Origin: Algoriphagus sp. NG3
GTDB lineage: Bacteria; Bacteroidota; Bacteroidia; Cytophagales; Cyclobacteriaceae
Length of the DNA stretch: 64,000 nt
Assembly: GCF_034119865.1 (NCBI RefSeq)
Contig: NZ_CP139421.1
Span: 1,984,001 to 2,048,000, forward strand
Reading direction: 5' to 3'
Shown: piece by piece, positions 55,861 through 64,000 of the stretch
How positions within the stretch are numbered: the stretch's first letter is position 1
Layout of the letters: every line of letters begins with the position of its first letter
Notes under the pieces: generated by a model
Database searches by the model: none
Told to the model about the DNA's origin: nothing
Seen by the model: the letters and a program-made list of their open reading frames with translations, nothing else
Position numbers and translations under genes: made by a program

Positions 55861-57390
55861 CTAATCCAGTATAGCCTCCATTTGTGTATCCTTATGGTTC
55901 AAAAAGTCTTGCAGGCTTGGCCAAACTTCCTTATCAGGGATAATCCCTCGGCCATCCGGCTGGTCAGCCATTCGGGGAGCATCCTGAACTACATATACTA
56001 CAGAGAACTTTGTTTTAATCCCTGATGTAGGCAATTCATATATAAGGGAAATGTGCCCATTGTGGTCATAATACCCACCTACAGTCTCCACCCCTACGAT
56101 GGTGACGTTCCTAGCATAAGCTTTTACCAAAGATGCAAAATGAGATGCCGCAGAGGCCACATTTTCATTGATCAACAGGTAAAGCTTTCCTTTGTATGCA
56201 GGGGTTTTAGGTTTGTAAACAGGGTTATATTTGTTATTTTGAAGGCTTTTACCGTCTTTGAATTCATAAAAGTAATCTTTGAGAAACTCACGACCCTTTG
56301 CCAGGGTGAGACTGTCTATTCGTTCAGAAGTAGAAACGCCCCAAAAGTGCTCTTCATAAGGGATTTCGCTTGGGTCAAAAATAATATGTGCATCCAGGTT
56401 TTCTTTGAAATTCTTATCACTCAAGTACATGATTGGTTGTTCAAATGTAGGATCGCTTCCCCCGGGGTTATTCCGTACATCAATAATCAAATTGGGGATT
56501 TTGTTTTGGTCAAGCACCTGGAACACACTGTCTACAAAACTTACATAGGTTTCAAAAGCAGGATCGTCAATTCCGCTTGCCATACAAAAACACCTCAGGT
56601 TAAGCAACCCCGTATTGGGCTGGATCATTTCAAAGCTGTATTCAGGCTGTTTTTTGAAATCAAGTAGATCGGAAACGGCGGCACTATATTTATTAGCTAA
56701 ATTCTCTTCATACTGTTCGAATGTCACGGCAGGTAAGGAAATCTTCTTGAGATTATCCGATCCGGGATCTGAATACTCTATTAAATACTCGGCTGGCAAA
56801 CCATATTCAATAAAATATCTCCATTCGAAAATTTTCTCCACACTGGATCTCCTTTTATAGGTTGTGTTGTGTCCGTCCACCGGAAAGTATTTTTCGAAGG
56901 ACTGCATAAGGGCTGTATCCTGAACTCCGTTTATGCTTATAATTCTGGCTCCCGGAGGAATTGTGCTGTGGTGTCCATCAAAAATCATCTTACCCTCAAT
57001 ATAGGCCAAATGATAAGGGAAATAAGCTTTTTGGCCTTTCAGGAATTCCATGAAATCGCTGCCCGGTTCGGTATAGTTGTGAACGCTTCCTTCAAAATCA
57101 GTCAATTGCAGAATGATTTTGAAAAAATCAGTAAAATGCAGAGGCTGTTTCACCTTTTCAAAAGCCCAATTATAAATACTGTCTATCTGATTATCTGTGC
57201 GATAGATATACAGCCCAGAATTCACTTTCTTACGGATCTCATAAAACACCTGCAAATCTCCCTTCATTTGCTGTGGAGATAACAGCCTGTTATGTGTTGA
57301 CCAGGACTCTGCACTTCCTTTATCTTTTGATTGCGCATAGGCAAACAGTGAAATAGATAAAAATAAGCAGGTAGTTAAAAAGCGTGTCAT
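55861..57390 (-). CDS. Exported S41-family peptidase
   Basis: A 509-residue secreted protease with a signal peptide (TRFLTTCLFLSISLFAYA). A helical N-terminal domain precedes the tail-specific-protease-like core. IPNLIIDVRNNPGGSDPTFEQ and LYLLINENVASAASHFASLV carry the typical S41 motifs; the nucleophile Ser lies in the second. Processing of periplasmic or outer-membrane proteins is the likely job. Its 3' end overlaps the decayed crp/fnr frame. Confidence 0.86.
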   Translation of the reverse strand: MTRFLTTCLFLSISLFAYAQSKDKGSAESWSTHNRLLSPQQMKGDLQVFYEIRKKVNSGLYIYRTDNQIDSIYNWAFEKVKQPLHFTDFFKIILQLTDFEGSVHNYTEPGSDFMEFLKGQKAYFPYHLAYIEGKMIFDGHHSTIPPGARIISINGVQDTALMQSFEKYFPVDGHNTTYKRRSSVEKIFEWRYFIEYGLPAEYLIEYSDPGSDNLKKISLPAVTFEQYEENLANKYSAAVSDLLDFKKQPEYSFEMIQPNTGLLNLRCFCMASGIDDPAFETYVSFVDSVFQVLDQNKIPNLIIDVRNNPGGSDPTFEQPIMYLSDKNFKENLDAHIIFDPSEIPYEEHFWGVSTSERIDSLTLAKGREFLKDYFYEFKDGKSLQNNKYNPVYKPKTPAYKGKLYLLINENVASAASHFASLVKAYARNVTIVGVETVGGYYDHNGHISLIYELPTSGIKTKFSVVYVVQDAPRMADQPDGRGIIPDKEVWPSLQDFLNHKDTQMEAILD

Positions 57391-57748
57391 TTATTGTTGT
57401 TTTCAGTTTTACTAGGTATTGGAACAGCTCTTCATTGTTCTTCATCAACCCCCTTTCAAACCACTAAGTTATCAGTTTTTGAGTAAGTATAAAAGGAATT
57501 AGTATAGCTAGTTAGATACAGATTTCATCAAACAGGCCAAAATAGCTAAACGATGGGCTTCACCCATCTCACCTGAAAGCCCATTAGGCCCACACTGAGG
57601 GAGGTAATAGTGGATGAAAATTCACCAGCTAAAGACTACTGCATGTGAGACTGAAGGGTTCAGCTAGTAATAGCCATGGGTGAGCCGAAGGCGTAACCCA
57701 TGGTTTAAGATAATCAAGGCCTTTTTCTCTTCCCGGGAACATATTAAA
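57391..57748. repeat. Intergenic stretch with REP-like palindromes
   Basis: Holds GATGGG..CCCATC (57552-57568) and CCATGGGT..ACCCATGG (57674-57703), the latter with an inner GCCGAAGGC. Such palindromes are widespread in Bacteroidota intergenic DNA. No gene is seen. Confidence 0.55.
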
Positions 57749-57966
57749 CCAGAGAATAAAATGAGTACTTGCTCTGCCTAAGTCCCAGAGGGACGGGGCA
57801 TATGATTGCCAGCCGTTTCAACGGCTAAATTAGTGAGGGCAGTATGATCTGGGAAAGTGCCATAGGCACGGACGATAGAATCAGATTGAAAAGGCAACAA
57901 GATTAAGGTTGGGAATTTTATTTTATGAGGATTGATAACCTGTTATCGGTTTCTTTATTTAGCCTA
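57749..57966. repeat. 218-bp direct repeat, copy 1
   Basis: Starts CCAGAGAATA and contains three small hairpins: GTCCC-AGA-GGGAC, AGCCGTT-TC-AACGGCT and GTGCC-ATA-GGCAC. The second copy lies exactly 499 bp further on and shows no insertion or deletion. It looks like a REP-type or MITE-like element without its own coding frame. Confidence 0.7.
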
Positions 57967-58247
57967 TATGATATAGGGATGGTATTTTTTTCCGTCCTTT
58001 TGGCTTGGCCCAATGGGGATGGAGCGTTAATAAAATGTTCTGAGGACATTTTTAGCGAGAGGCCAGGTGGAGGGTGGGAAGGCCAAGACGCCAGCAAACT
58101 TCCGCCCTCAGACCAGGCGCACCCTCGTGCTGCGTCACTCCTCCCCGCCCTACAATCATAGCAGTGTGCTAACTGATGGATTATCATGGTTTGTAGTCTC
58201 TACGACTAGTTGGATTATTATTATTCATACCGGTGCTTAATCGAGAT

Positions 58248-58465
58248 CCAGAGAATGAAAAGAGTGCTTGTTCTACCAAAGTCCCAGAGGGACGGTGCAT
58301 ATGATTGCCAGCCGTTTCAACGGCTGGATTAGTGATGGCAGTATGATCTGGGAAAATGCCATAGGCACGGACGATGGAATCAGATTGAAAAGGCAGCAAG
58401 ATTAAGGTTGGGAAGTTTATTTTATGAGGATTGATATCCTGTTGTCGGTTTCTTTATTTAGCCTA
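58248..58465. repeat. 218-bp direct repeat, copy 2
   Basis: Second copy of the repeat at 57749. One hairpin arm is changed (ATGCC-ATA-GGCAC). The flanking sequence after both copies also keeps traces of similarity (GGAGCG and AGGACATT). Confidence 0.7.
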
Positions 58466-58570
58466 CAAGTATCTTTTACTTGTTCTTTTTACTTATCCAA
58501 AATGGAGCGCTGCTCGACTAGTAAATGCACGAAGGACATTAAGTTATAAAACATGACTTTACATTTACTG

Positions 58571-59542
58571 TCAGTAAATTCTTTCATACCTTTTCTGGTA
58601 TGCTGATGGAGTCATTCCAGTAATTCTATTGAAGACCTTTCTAAAAGCTGTTGCATCAGAATACCCCACATGAAGCATTACTTCACTTACCATTGGACGA
58701 CTGCTTTCTAATAACTTCTTCGCGGCTTCTATCCTCACTCTTTGCAGGTATTCAATAGCAGTGTTGTTGCAGGCTTTTAAAAATCTTCGTTCAAAAGTTC
58801 TTCTGCCTATGTTAAACTGGCTGCAAATTTCCCTTACTGTTATTTCTTCATAGTAGTTCTTCTCAATATATAACTGGGCTTCACGTACTAATTCATCATC
58901 ATGCAGTTTTTGTGTGTTGAATATTATAAATGGAGACTGGGAATTACGGTTTATGTCTATTTCGAAGATCTTGGAATGGCGAATAGCCATTTCGCGTCCT
59001 GCGAACTTTTCTATTAAATATAAATTTAGGTTAAGTGATGAATAGGCTCCCCCACTGGTATATATCCCGTTCTCATCAGTAATGATCTTATCATCTCGCA
59101 ACTGTACCAGCGGAAACATGGACTTAAATTCATCGGCGGCCATCCAGTGCGTGGCACAATCTTTTCCGTCAAGAAGTCCGGAACTGGCCAATATAAATGC
59201 TCCAATGCATAAACTGGCGATTTCAGTTCCTTTGTTGTTTTGGTCTATCATCCAAGGGATAAATTCCTTATTTGCCTCAACTATCTTTTTGTAAGAACCA
59301 TGTACAGCAGGGATGATGATCAGATCTGTTTGATCTAGCTCTTGAATAGAAACATCAGGCTTGATGTGAAAAATACCATTACCTGATTTATTGCTGGAAT
59401 TTACAGCAACCATCTGCACCTTGAACTTAGGTTTTTTGCCTGAATTGATCAGAACATCATTGGCCATGGTGAACATTTTATAGGTCGCTTCCAAATTGCT
59501 CACACTGATGTTTCCTTCTGGCAATAATATGGAAATATGCAT
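58571..59542 (-). CDS. GlxA-type regulator (DJ-1/PfpI domain plus AraC HTH)
   Basis: A 323-residue regulator from the Met at 59542 (MHISILLPEGNISVSNL). Residues about 1-175 are a DJ-1/PfpI-like domain with SLCIGAFILASSGLLDGKDCATHW, where Cys lies at the expected nucleophile elbow. An AraC-type double HTH follows from about 210 (EEITVREICSQFNIGRRTFERRF and MLHVGYSDATAFRKVFNRITGMTPSAYQ, split). It probably senses a small molecule. The gene is divergent from the MFS exporter at 59679, which it likely controls. Confidence 0.9.
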   Translation of the reverse strand: MHISILLPEGNISVSNLEATYKMFTMANDVLINSGKKPKFKVQMVAVNSSNKSGNGIFHIKPDVSIQELDQTDLIIIPAVHGSYKKIVEANKEFIPWMIDQNNKGTEIASLCIGAFILASSGLLDGKDCATHWMAADEFKSMFPLVQLRDDKIITDENGIYTSGGAYSSLNLNLYLIEKFAGREMAIRHSKIFEIDINRNSQSPFIIFNTQKLHDDELVREAQLYIEKNYYEEITVREICSQFNIGRRTFERRFLKACNNTAIEYLQRVRIEAAKKLLESSRPMVSEVMLHVGYSDATAFRKVFNRITGMTPSAYQKRYERIY

Positions 59543-59641
59543 AACGAGGATGTTTATTGGTCTAAAGGTAATAAAGGTCGCTGTCGCATTCAACACCGTA
59601 TATTGTCAAATTTGCACTAACACTAAAGGCATATAGAGTTC

Positions 59642-59656
59642 TACCTTTGAAAGGTA
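59642..59656. promoter_or_regulatory. Palindromic operator candidate overlapping a -7 box
   Basis: TACCTTTGAAAGGTA is a perfect palindrome with one central base. Its left part, TACCTTTG, fits the Bacteroidota -7 box TAnnTTTG, and the MFS gene starts at 59679, 22 nt downstream. A -33 box at the right spacing is not obvious. Binding there would block transcription of the exporter gene. Confidence 0.55.
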
Positions 59657-59678
59657 AACTTCAGGTAGAAATATTAAT

Positions 59679-61097
59679 ATGACACTTAAAATCAAACAAA
59701 TAAACAAGAAGGCACCTAATCCATGGTGGGCTTTAGCTTTGCTTTGCACATCCTTTTTTATGGTGGTTACAGATTCCACCAGTGTTTACTCTGCGCTACC
59801 TTCTATTCAGGAATCACTCCATTTTTCATGGGGAGGTCCGGCATGGGTGATCATAATCTATATGTTGACATTTGCAGGTTTGGTGCTGCTGGGTGGTCGA
59901 ATAGCGGATTACTTCGGTCGCAGAAGGATGTTTACATTAGGTGTTGTGCTTTTTACGCTTTCAGCTACCTTATGCGGATTTTCCTGGAATGGTGAAGTAC
60001 TTATTTTTGCCAGGTTAATACAGGGTGTTTCAGCGGCAATCATGACTCCTGCCGCACTTTCTTTAGTTATAAATACTTTCAAAAAGGAAAGGGAAAGAAA
60101 TAAAGCAATAGGGATCTGGGGAGCAATGGGCGGAATTGGAGCAACCGGCGGATTGTTGATTGGAGGCCCCACAACTGAATTTCTTGGATGGGAATGGATT
60201 TTTTTTGTGAATGTTCCTATGGGAATCATAGTATTGGTTTTTACTCCCTTTCTTTTGAAGGAAAGTAATGATAGAACGATTTCTAAATTTGATATACCGG
60301 GAGCTATTCTGGTTACCTGTTTTTTATTGATGATCGCTTATTTGATAACAGGTATTCCTGAGCAGGGATGGGCGAGCAGTCAAAGCCTGTCGCTATTGTT
60401 CGGAAGTTTACTGGTGTTATTTCTATTTATTCGGGTTGAGAAAAATTCAAAATCACCCTTGGTTCCTTTTCGCATATTTCAATCTTCTCCATTAGTTGGG
60501 GGTAATTTACTTATTCTGTTAGCGGGGATGTCGGTAGATGGTATGCTATACACTTTTACGCTTTTTATTCAACAACTGCTAGGATATACCGCACTTCAAT
60601 TTGGCTTAACGATGACGGCTATGACGGTTTTATCGGTGGTCGGAGTGTATGCCGGACAGCATTTGGTAACTCAAACGGGGTTGAGAAAGGTAGGGATGTC
60701 AGGAATGGCTTTACTTGGGGCTGGAATGGTATTGATTCTCATTTTACCTGTCGCTCAGCATACGTGGATGATGCTGATCGCATTATCGGTTTTTGGTATT
60801 GGAATGGGAGCATCGTTTGTAACAGCCCAAATAGCAGCATTATCCTATATCAATGAAGCAGATTCAGGACTAGCTTCTGGAATTGTGGAAACATCATTCA
60901 GCGTGGGAGGTGCGCTTGGTATCGCTGTCATGGCGACCGTTTCCCAATTGTATTCAGGCAATCCTGATTCTGATGTCTTAACACATACAGGAGTGTACAC
61001 TAGTTTCTATGTAATAGTAGGATTATCCGTTATCGGGATGGTAATATCCTATTTTTATTTTAAAGGTATTTCCTCTCCTCTACTATCGGAATCCTAA
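59679..61097 (+). CDS. DHA2-family MFS drug exporter
   Basis: A 472-residue transporter with about 14 membrane spans (EmrB/QacA type). Family motifs are GGRIADYFGRRRMFTLG (motif A region), LIQGVSAAIMTPAALSLV (motif C-type antiporter segment) and WGWIFFVNVPMGI-like GWEWIFFVNVPMGI. It probably exports hydrophobic compounds with protons. It is divergent from the GlxA-type regulator, with a palindrome in between. The N-terminal end has 17 polar residues before the first span. Confidence 0.91.
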   Translation: MTLKIKQINKKAPNPWWALALLCTSFFMVVTDSTSVYSALPSIQESLHFSWGGPAWVIIIYMLTFAGLVLLGGRIADYFGRRRMFTLGVVLFTLSATLCGFSWNGEVLIFARLIQGVSAAIMTPAALSLVINTFKKERERNKAIGIWGAMGGIGATGGLLIGGPTTEFLGWEWIFFVNVPMGIIVLVFTPFLLKESNDRTISKFDIPGAILVTCFLLMIAYLITGIPEQGWASSQSLSLLFGSLLVLFLFIRVEKNSKSPLVPFRIFQSSPLVGGNLLILLAGMSVDGMLYTFTLFIQQLLGYTALQFGLTMTAMTVLSVVGVYAGQHLVTQTGLRKVGMSGMALLGAGMVLILILPVAQHTWMMLIALSVFGIGMGASFVTAQIAALSYINEADSGLASGIVETSFSVGGALGIAVMATVSQLYSGNPDSDVLTHTGVYTSFYVIVGLSVIGMVISYFYFKGISSPLLSES

Positions 61098-61220
61098 AAA
61101 GAATAAATAACAACAAAATAAATATATGCCCAATTAAAAAAAAACCGCTCTATCAAGCAATAAGTAAAGTCTAAGCAGAAAAACATTAAATAACAGCCAA
61201 CTATTTAACTAATTACAAAA

Positions 61221-62081
61221 ATGAAAAACTCACTTATAGTCAATAAAGAAAATTGGATTAACGCCACTCAGAAAGACATTTGGAAAGTAATTACTTCACC
61301 TGAATATTTTGAGGATTGGATGTTGGTACCAGGGAAGGTTGTGGAGAACAAGAAATTTGGATTAGGAAGTAAGATTGAATGGACAAATGAAAGGAATGTC
61401 GTTTACCTAAGCGGAGAAGTGATTGAGTTTGAGCCTCCCCGAAAATTAGTGATTTCTTTGCAGGACATTAGTTGGAAAGCTGAGGTGCAAGAAGGATCTG
61501 TCACCTACGAATTTCACCTGTTTGAATCCAATAACGGCACAAATGTGAAATTCCATTTAGGTGATCTGTCCATTGATCCAGATGGAAAAAAATGGTTTGA
61601 GGCTTATGCCTCGAGTAATGAGATAGGATCAATCGAAAAATTGATTCAACGTTTGAAAACAAAAGATTCCCTTGAGACAGCCAATTTTGCTGAGTCAAAT
61701 GATGAGAATTCCATTGCAATAAATCCTTCCAAAAAAGATGGAAATAGCCAGATCTCAGAAAATGAAGAGATAATCCGGAAATATTATGCGTCTTATGAGG
61801 ATAAAGACCGGAAAAATATGGAATCACTGCTTGCTGAAGATTTTGTGTTTTGCAGTCCCGATGATCCAGAATACATTGACAGGCTTGCCTATTTCAAGGA
61901 ATGCTGGCCATTTAATGAAAATGTTAAGCATTTCAAAATCGAAAAGTTAATTGGAAAGGGGAATGAGGCTTTTGTCCAATACGAATGTGAGACAGTCGAG
62001 GGTAAAAAATTTAGAAATGTAGAGTTCTTTAAGGTAATAGATGGCAGGATAACCATTGTAGAGGTTTATTATGGTTCCTAG
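61221..62081 (+). CDS. Fusion of an SRPBCC (AHSA1-like) and a SnoaL-like domain
   Basis: A 286-residue, two-domain protein. Residues about 1-150 form an SRPBCC domain (ATQKDIWKVITSPEYFEDWML, VIEFEPPRKLVISL). A charged linker with about 25 residues follows, then a SnoaL/NTF2-like domain from about 168 (EEIIRKYYASYEDKDRKNMESLLAEDFVF) to the end (KVIDGRITIVEVYY). Both folds bind hydrophobic ligands, and separate genes of both kinds lie in the first half of the window. It follows the exporter by about 120 nt and may be induced with it. Confidence 0.85.
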   Translation: MKNSLIVNKENWINATQKDIWKVITSPEYFEDWMLVPGKVVENKKFGLGSKIEWTNERNVVYLSGEVIEFEPPRKLVISLQDISWKAEVQEGSVTYEFHLFESNNGTNVKFHLGDLSIDPDGKKWFEAYASSNEIGSIEKLIQRLKTKDSLETANFAESNDENSIAINPSKKDGNSQISENEEIIRKYYASYEDKDRKNMESLLAEDFVFCSPDDPEYIDRLAYFKECWPFNENVKHFKIEKLIGKGNEAFVQYECETVEGKKFRNVEFFKVIDGRITIVEVYYGS

Positions 62082-62191
62082 TAAAATGCAGCTTCAATAT
62101 ACTTCGTTATCGCAGCAGGCTCTCCATGATACAGAAGTGAAAGCCAAAAATGTCAGGAAATTTCTGACCTCCAATAAACTCTATAGAATTT

Positions 62192-62470
62192 TCAATCAAA
62201 ATAAATTTCCCAAGGTGATTCCAGTCTCGTCGCAAGGTTAAAGGCGAGTAGTGGCGGAACGGCATTTCCGATGATCTTATATGCCTGTGATGAACTGACA
62301 AGAAATGAACCTTTCCTGGGGAATGACAAAATCGTAGTCTTCAGGAAATGTCTGAATTAGTGCACATTCCCGCACAGTCAGTCTTCGCTCTGGCAATCCC
62401 CTCTCCAATTCATGGTCAATTTTGCCTCCATGATCTTCGGAAAGATGCCTGAATTCTATATTGCCATGAT
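62192..62470 (-). pseudogene. 3' remnant of a C5-cytosine DNA methyltransferase, frameshifted
   Basis: Minus-strand frames hold [20 protein letters not shown] (motif IX-like region) and, in another frame, [20 protein letters not shown] (motif X), ending in a TGA at 62192. A single frameshift lies between them near 62308-62320. The upstream part, target-recognition and catalytic motifs, is not recognisable in the remaining 270 bp up to the next gene. The gene is therefore a dead fragment of a restriction-modification methyltransferase. Confidence 0.78.
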
Positions 62471-62741
62471 TTTCAGCCTTATACTAGACCCGATGGTGTT
62501 TAACTTAATTTCAGCCTGTCCCTGGCACCGGATGTTCACATTCCGTCGGCTGTCCCTCATGCCCCTGCTTTTCATTATAAAACTTGGTGCCCCAAGTGCC
62601 AACACCGCTTTCACACATCCCACTGGATACATTCTAGCATTTTTAACCCTGGATGGTGTAGCACACATTTACACATTTACCAGTGTAGTCAGGGCATGCT
62701 GAAAAATGCTATAGCTTATACTCACTTATCAGCAGCTCACC

Positions 62742-64000
62742 CTAACGAGGAGTTCCATCTATGACATTAAACCAATCCCCTCCGGATACTTCCTGGGTTT
62801 TACCACCGTCTTTAGAACAATAGTATATCCACTCAGGAGGAATGGGTGTAAGGAAATCGTACTCATGAAAAGTAGGAAAAGCTCCGTTTTTCCCGGCACT
62901 GGAAGCCATCGCAAGTATTTGCATTCCTGAGGCAGCCTGGTATAAAGCTATGCTGGGTGAAGCTGAGACACATTCTAAAACTTCATCTACCTTGATCATG
63001 TATTCATTTCCTCCAGCACCGCTGGCAGGCCCGGTACATACATAATTTAACAAGGTGATTGTTCTTCCTCCAGATACTTCAATTTTCTGATTTGACCAGA
63101 CCAGATCTATCTGTTCATGCCGTTTTGCGGTAGGGTTTATAGCAATGCCACGTTCGCGATTCTTCATATTCTTGGAGATATCCTCGGAGGCCCTTGTATT
63201 CGGGATGGATTTTAAAAATGAAATCAACTGCTCATTATATCCCTCTGCTTTTTCCCCCGATTGAAATCCAACAGCGGAAATTTCTTCCTTGAGCCTGCTG
63301 TCTCCCCGCATCAGGTTATTAATCGTCAAAAATTTAGGTATCAGAATAGCCTTATCATTGGCATATCCTTCTTCTGAGGCTTTGATGTTATGAGCTCCTG
63401 GGCTATGCCCGATAGGGTTCTCTTTACGTTCAGTCGCTCCCTTTCCCGGAATTGATCTAGCCTCAGGGACAGGTGTTTTACCAGCTCTGGGTTCTTTTTC
63501 TATTGCAGGAGACACCTCATTAGTTGTACCGGAATGGGCAACAGGGGCTTTAGCACCAATTGAAGTAGGTTTACTTGAGGAATTGGTCGTTTTTTCAAGG
63601 GATGGTTTAGTACCTCCCTTGATTCTATTGCCAAGAGGCTTGGGCACCTTAAGCGCCTCTTCTACTTTGGGTGTTGCTACAGAGGTTTTATTTTCCCTCA
63701 AGGCAAGAATCGCATCTGGTATTTCGTCTGCGGTATATTCCTTACCTTCTTTGGCCAATGCGGTGTAAATCCTGTTTTTTTCTCCAAAAGTAAGCCCGTT
63801 CAATTCAGTCGGGAACTGGGCTATGAAATGCAAGACCTCATTTATTTTAACGTCTTCTGCAAATTTCCCCTGAGAGACATGGTTACTATAGTTAGTTTCT
63901 GTGCGCAGCTGTGTTGGAACTGTATGATCGGATTGAAGGGATTTACTACCCATTATATCCGCTTCTTTTTCCAGCCCTGCATCATCATTGATCCTTGTTC
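62742..64000 (-). CDS. C-terminal part of an eCIS-core (DUF4157)-type protein, 5' end beyond the window
   Basis: The frame stays open to the right edge: before the Met at 63953 it reads INDDAGLEKEADIMGSKSLQ, which matches from memory the end of the eCIS-core/DUF4157 domain (xNDDxxLExEADxMGxxAL). A Ser/Lys/Pro-rich linker covers about 140 residues (around KPTSIGAKAPVAHSG and GKTPVPEARS). The C-terminal region of about 210 residues (LTINNLMRGDSRLKEEI to the end) is not a fold I know. eCIS-core proteins occur as cargo or toxins with extracellular contractile injection systems and elsewhere. The HExxH part should lie outside the window. Confidence 0.7.
   Translation of the reverse strand, partial: TRINDDAGLEKEADIMGSKSLQSDHTVPTQLRTETNYSNHVSQGKFAEDVKINEVLHFIAQFPTELNGLTFGEKNRIYTALAKEGKEYTADEIPDAILALRENKTSVATPKVEEALKVPKPLGNRIKGGTKPSLEKTTNSSSKPTSIGAKAPVAHSGTTNEVSPAIEKEPRAGKTPVPEARSIPGKGATERKENPIGHSPGAHNIKASEEGYANDKAILIPKFLTINNLMRGDSRLKEEISAVGFQSGEKAEGYNEQLISFLKSIPNTRASEDISKNMKNRERGIAINPTAKRHEQIDLVWSNQKIEVSGGRTITLLNYVCTGPASGAGGNEYMIKVDEVLECVSASPSIALYQAASGMQILAMASSAGKNGAFPTFHEYDFLTPIPPEWIYYCSKDGGKTQEVSGGDWFNVIDGTPR

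Noticed and set aside
57918-58399. Short frames in the repeat region (62-89 residues)
   Set aside because: They consist of repeat and GC-rich intergenic sequence and have no protein-like pattern.
62412-62702. A 96-codon plus-strand frame and a 70-codon minus-strand frame near the methyltransferase fragment
   Set aside because: Both lack family features; the region is better explained as decayed methyltransferase DNA.

Overview
The window is most likely chromosomal DNA of a Bacteroidota species, probably a Cytophagales/Cyclobacteriaceae-type marine or soil bacterium. The signs are AT-rich intergenic DNA, weak ribosome binding sites, many small secreted or lipoprotein stress enzymes, short Crp/Fnr regulators of the Bacteroidota type, TPR-linked HisKA_2 histidine kinases, alginate-export-type porins, and a TAnnTTTG-type -7 box in front of the MFS gene. 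This placement is inference; there is no rRNA or housekeeping marker, and I see no tRNA, CRISPR array or intact insertion sequence.

Region 1 (about 0-37 kb) is an unusually one-sided block: every confident gene is on the minus strand. Nearly all encode small detoxification, redox or electrophile-stress functions, and many families occur two or three times: zinc-type MDR oxidoreductases (2), YjdJ-type GNATs (3), alpha/beta hydrolases (3 plus a possible remnant), alginate-export porins (2), YcaC-like isochorismatases (2), pirins (2), OsmC proteins (2), SnoaL/NTF2-like proteins (3) and retropepsin-like proteins (2). Single members include an acetolactate-synthase-like ThDP enzyme, a cNMP-binding/thioredoxin-reductase fusion with a UBP zinc-finger partner, a Kef-type antiporter with a glutaredoxin-like protein and a 4Fe-4S protein, YceI, a YtcJ-like amidohydrolase, an LLM oxidoreductase, a nitroreductase, RpiB, an ABM monooxygenase and a bestrophin. 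Five minus-strand genes in this block carry copies of the same leader element in their 5' region (positions 1667, 6413, 17082, 24295 and 31328); a sixth copy at 53036 has no gene. Three of the copies keep a short reading frame open whose TGA overlaps an ATG.

Region 2 (about 38-53 kb) is a sigma-54/two-component locus. Two PAS-AAA-Fis sigma-54 activators on the minus strand (38465 and 50336) flank a cupin gene and a plus-strand array: kinase 1, a relic of a response regulator, a truncated kinase N terminus, kinase 2, and a receiver-GAF-like-AAA-Fis activator. The relic after kinase 1 overlaps the kinase by 11 nt, exactly as the intact regulator overlaps kinase 2, so this was once a tandem kinase-regulator duplication. 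The two flanking activators are almost identical from residue 235 onward and strongly divergent in their sensor halves.

Region 3 (about 53-64 kb) holds two divergent Crp/Fnr genes, a third decayed crp/fnr fragment, ridA with an Fnr-like palindrome upstream, an S41 peptidase, a repeat-rich intergenic stretch with a 218-bp direct repeat and REP-like palindromes, a GlxA-type regulator divergent from a DHA2-type MFS exporter with a palindromic operator candidate, an SRPBCC-SnoaL fusion, a frameshifted cytosine-methyltransferase 3' fragment and, running off the right edge, the C-terminal part of a protein whose last N-terminal residues match the end of the eCIS-core (DUF4157) domain.
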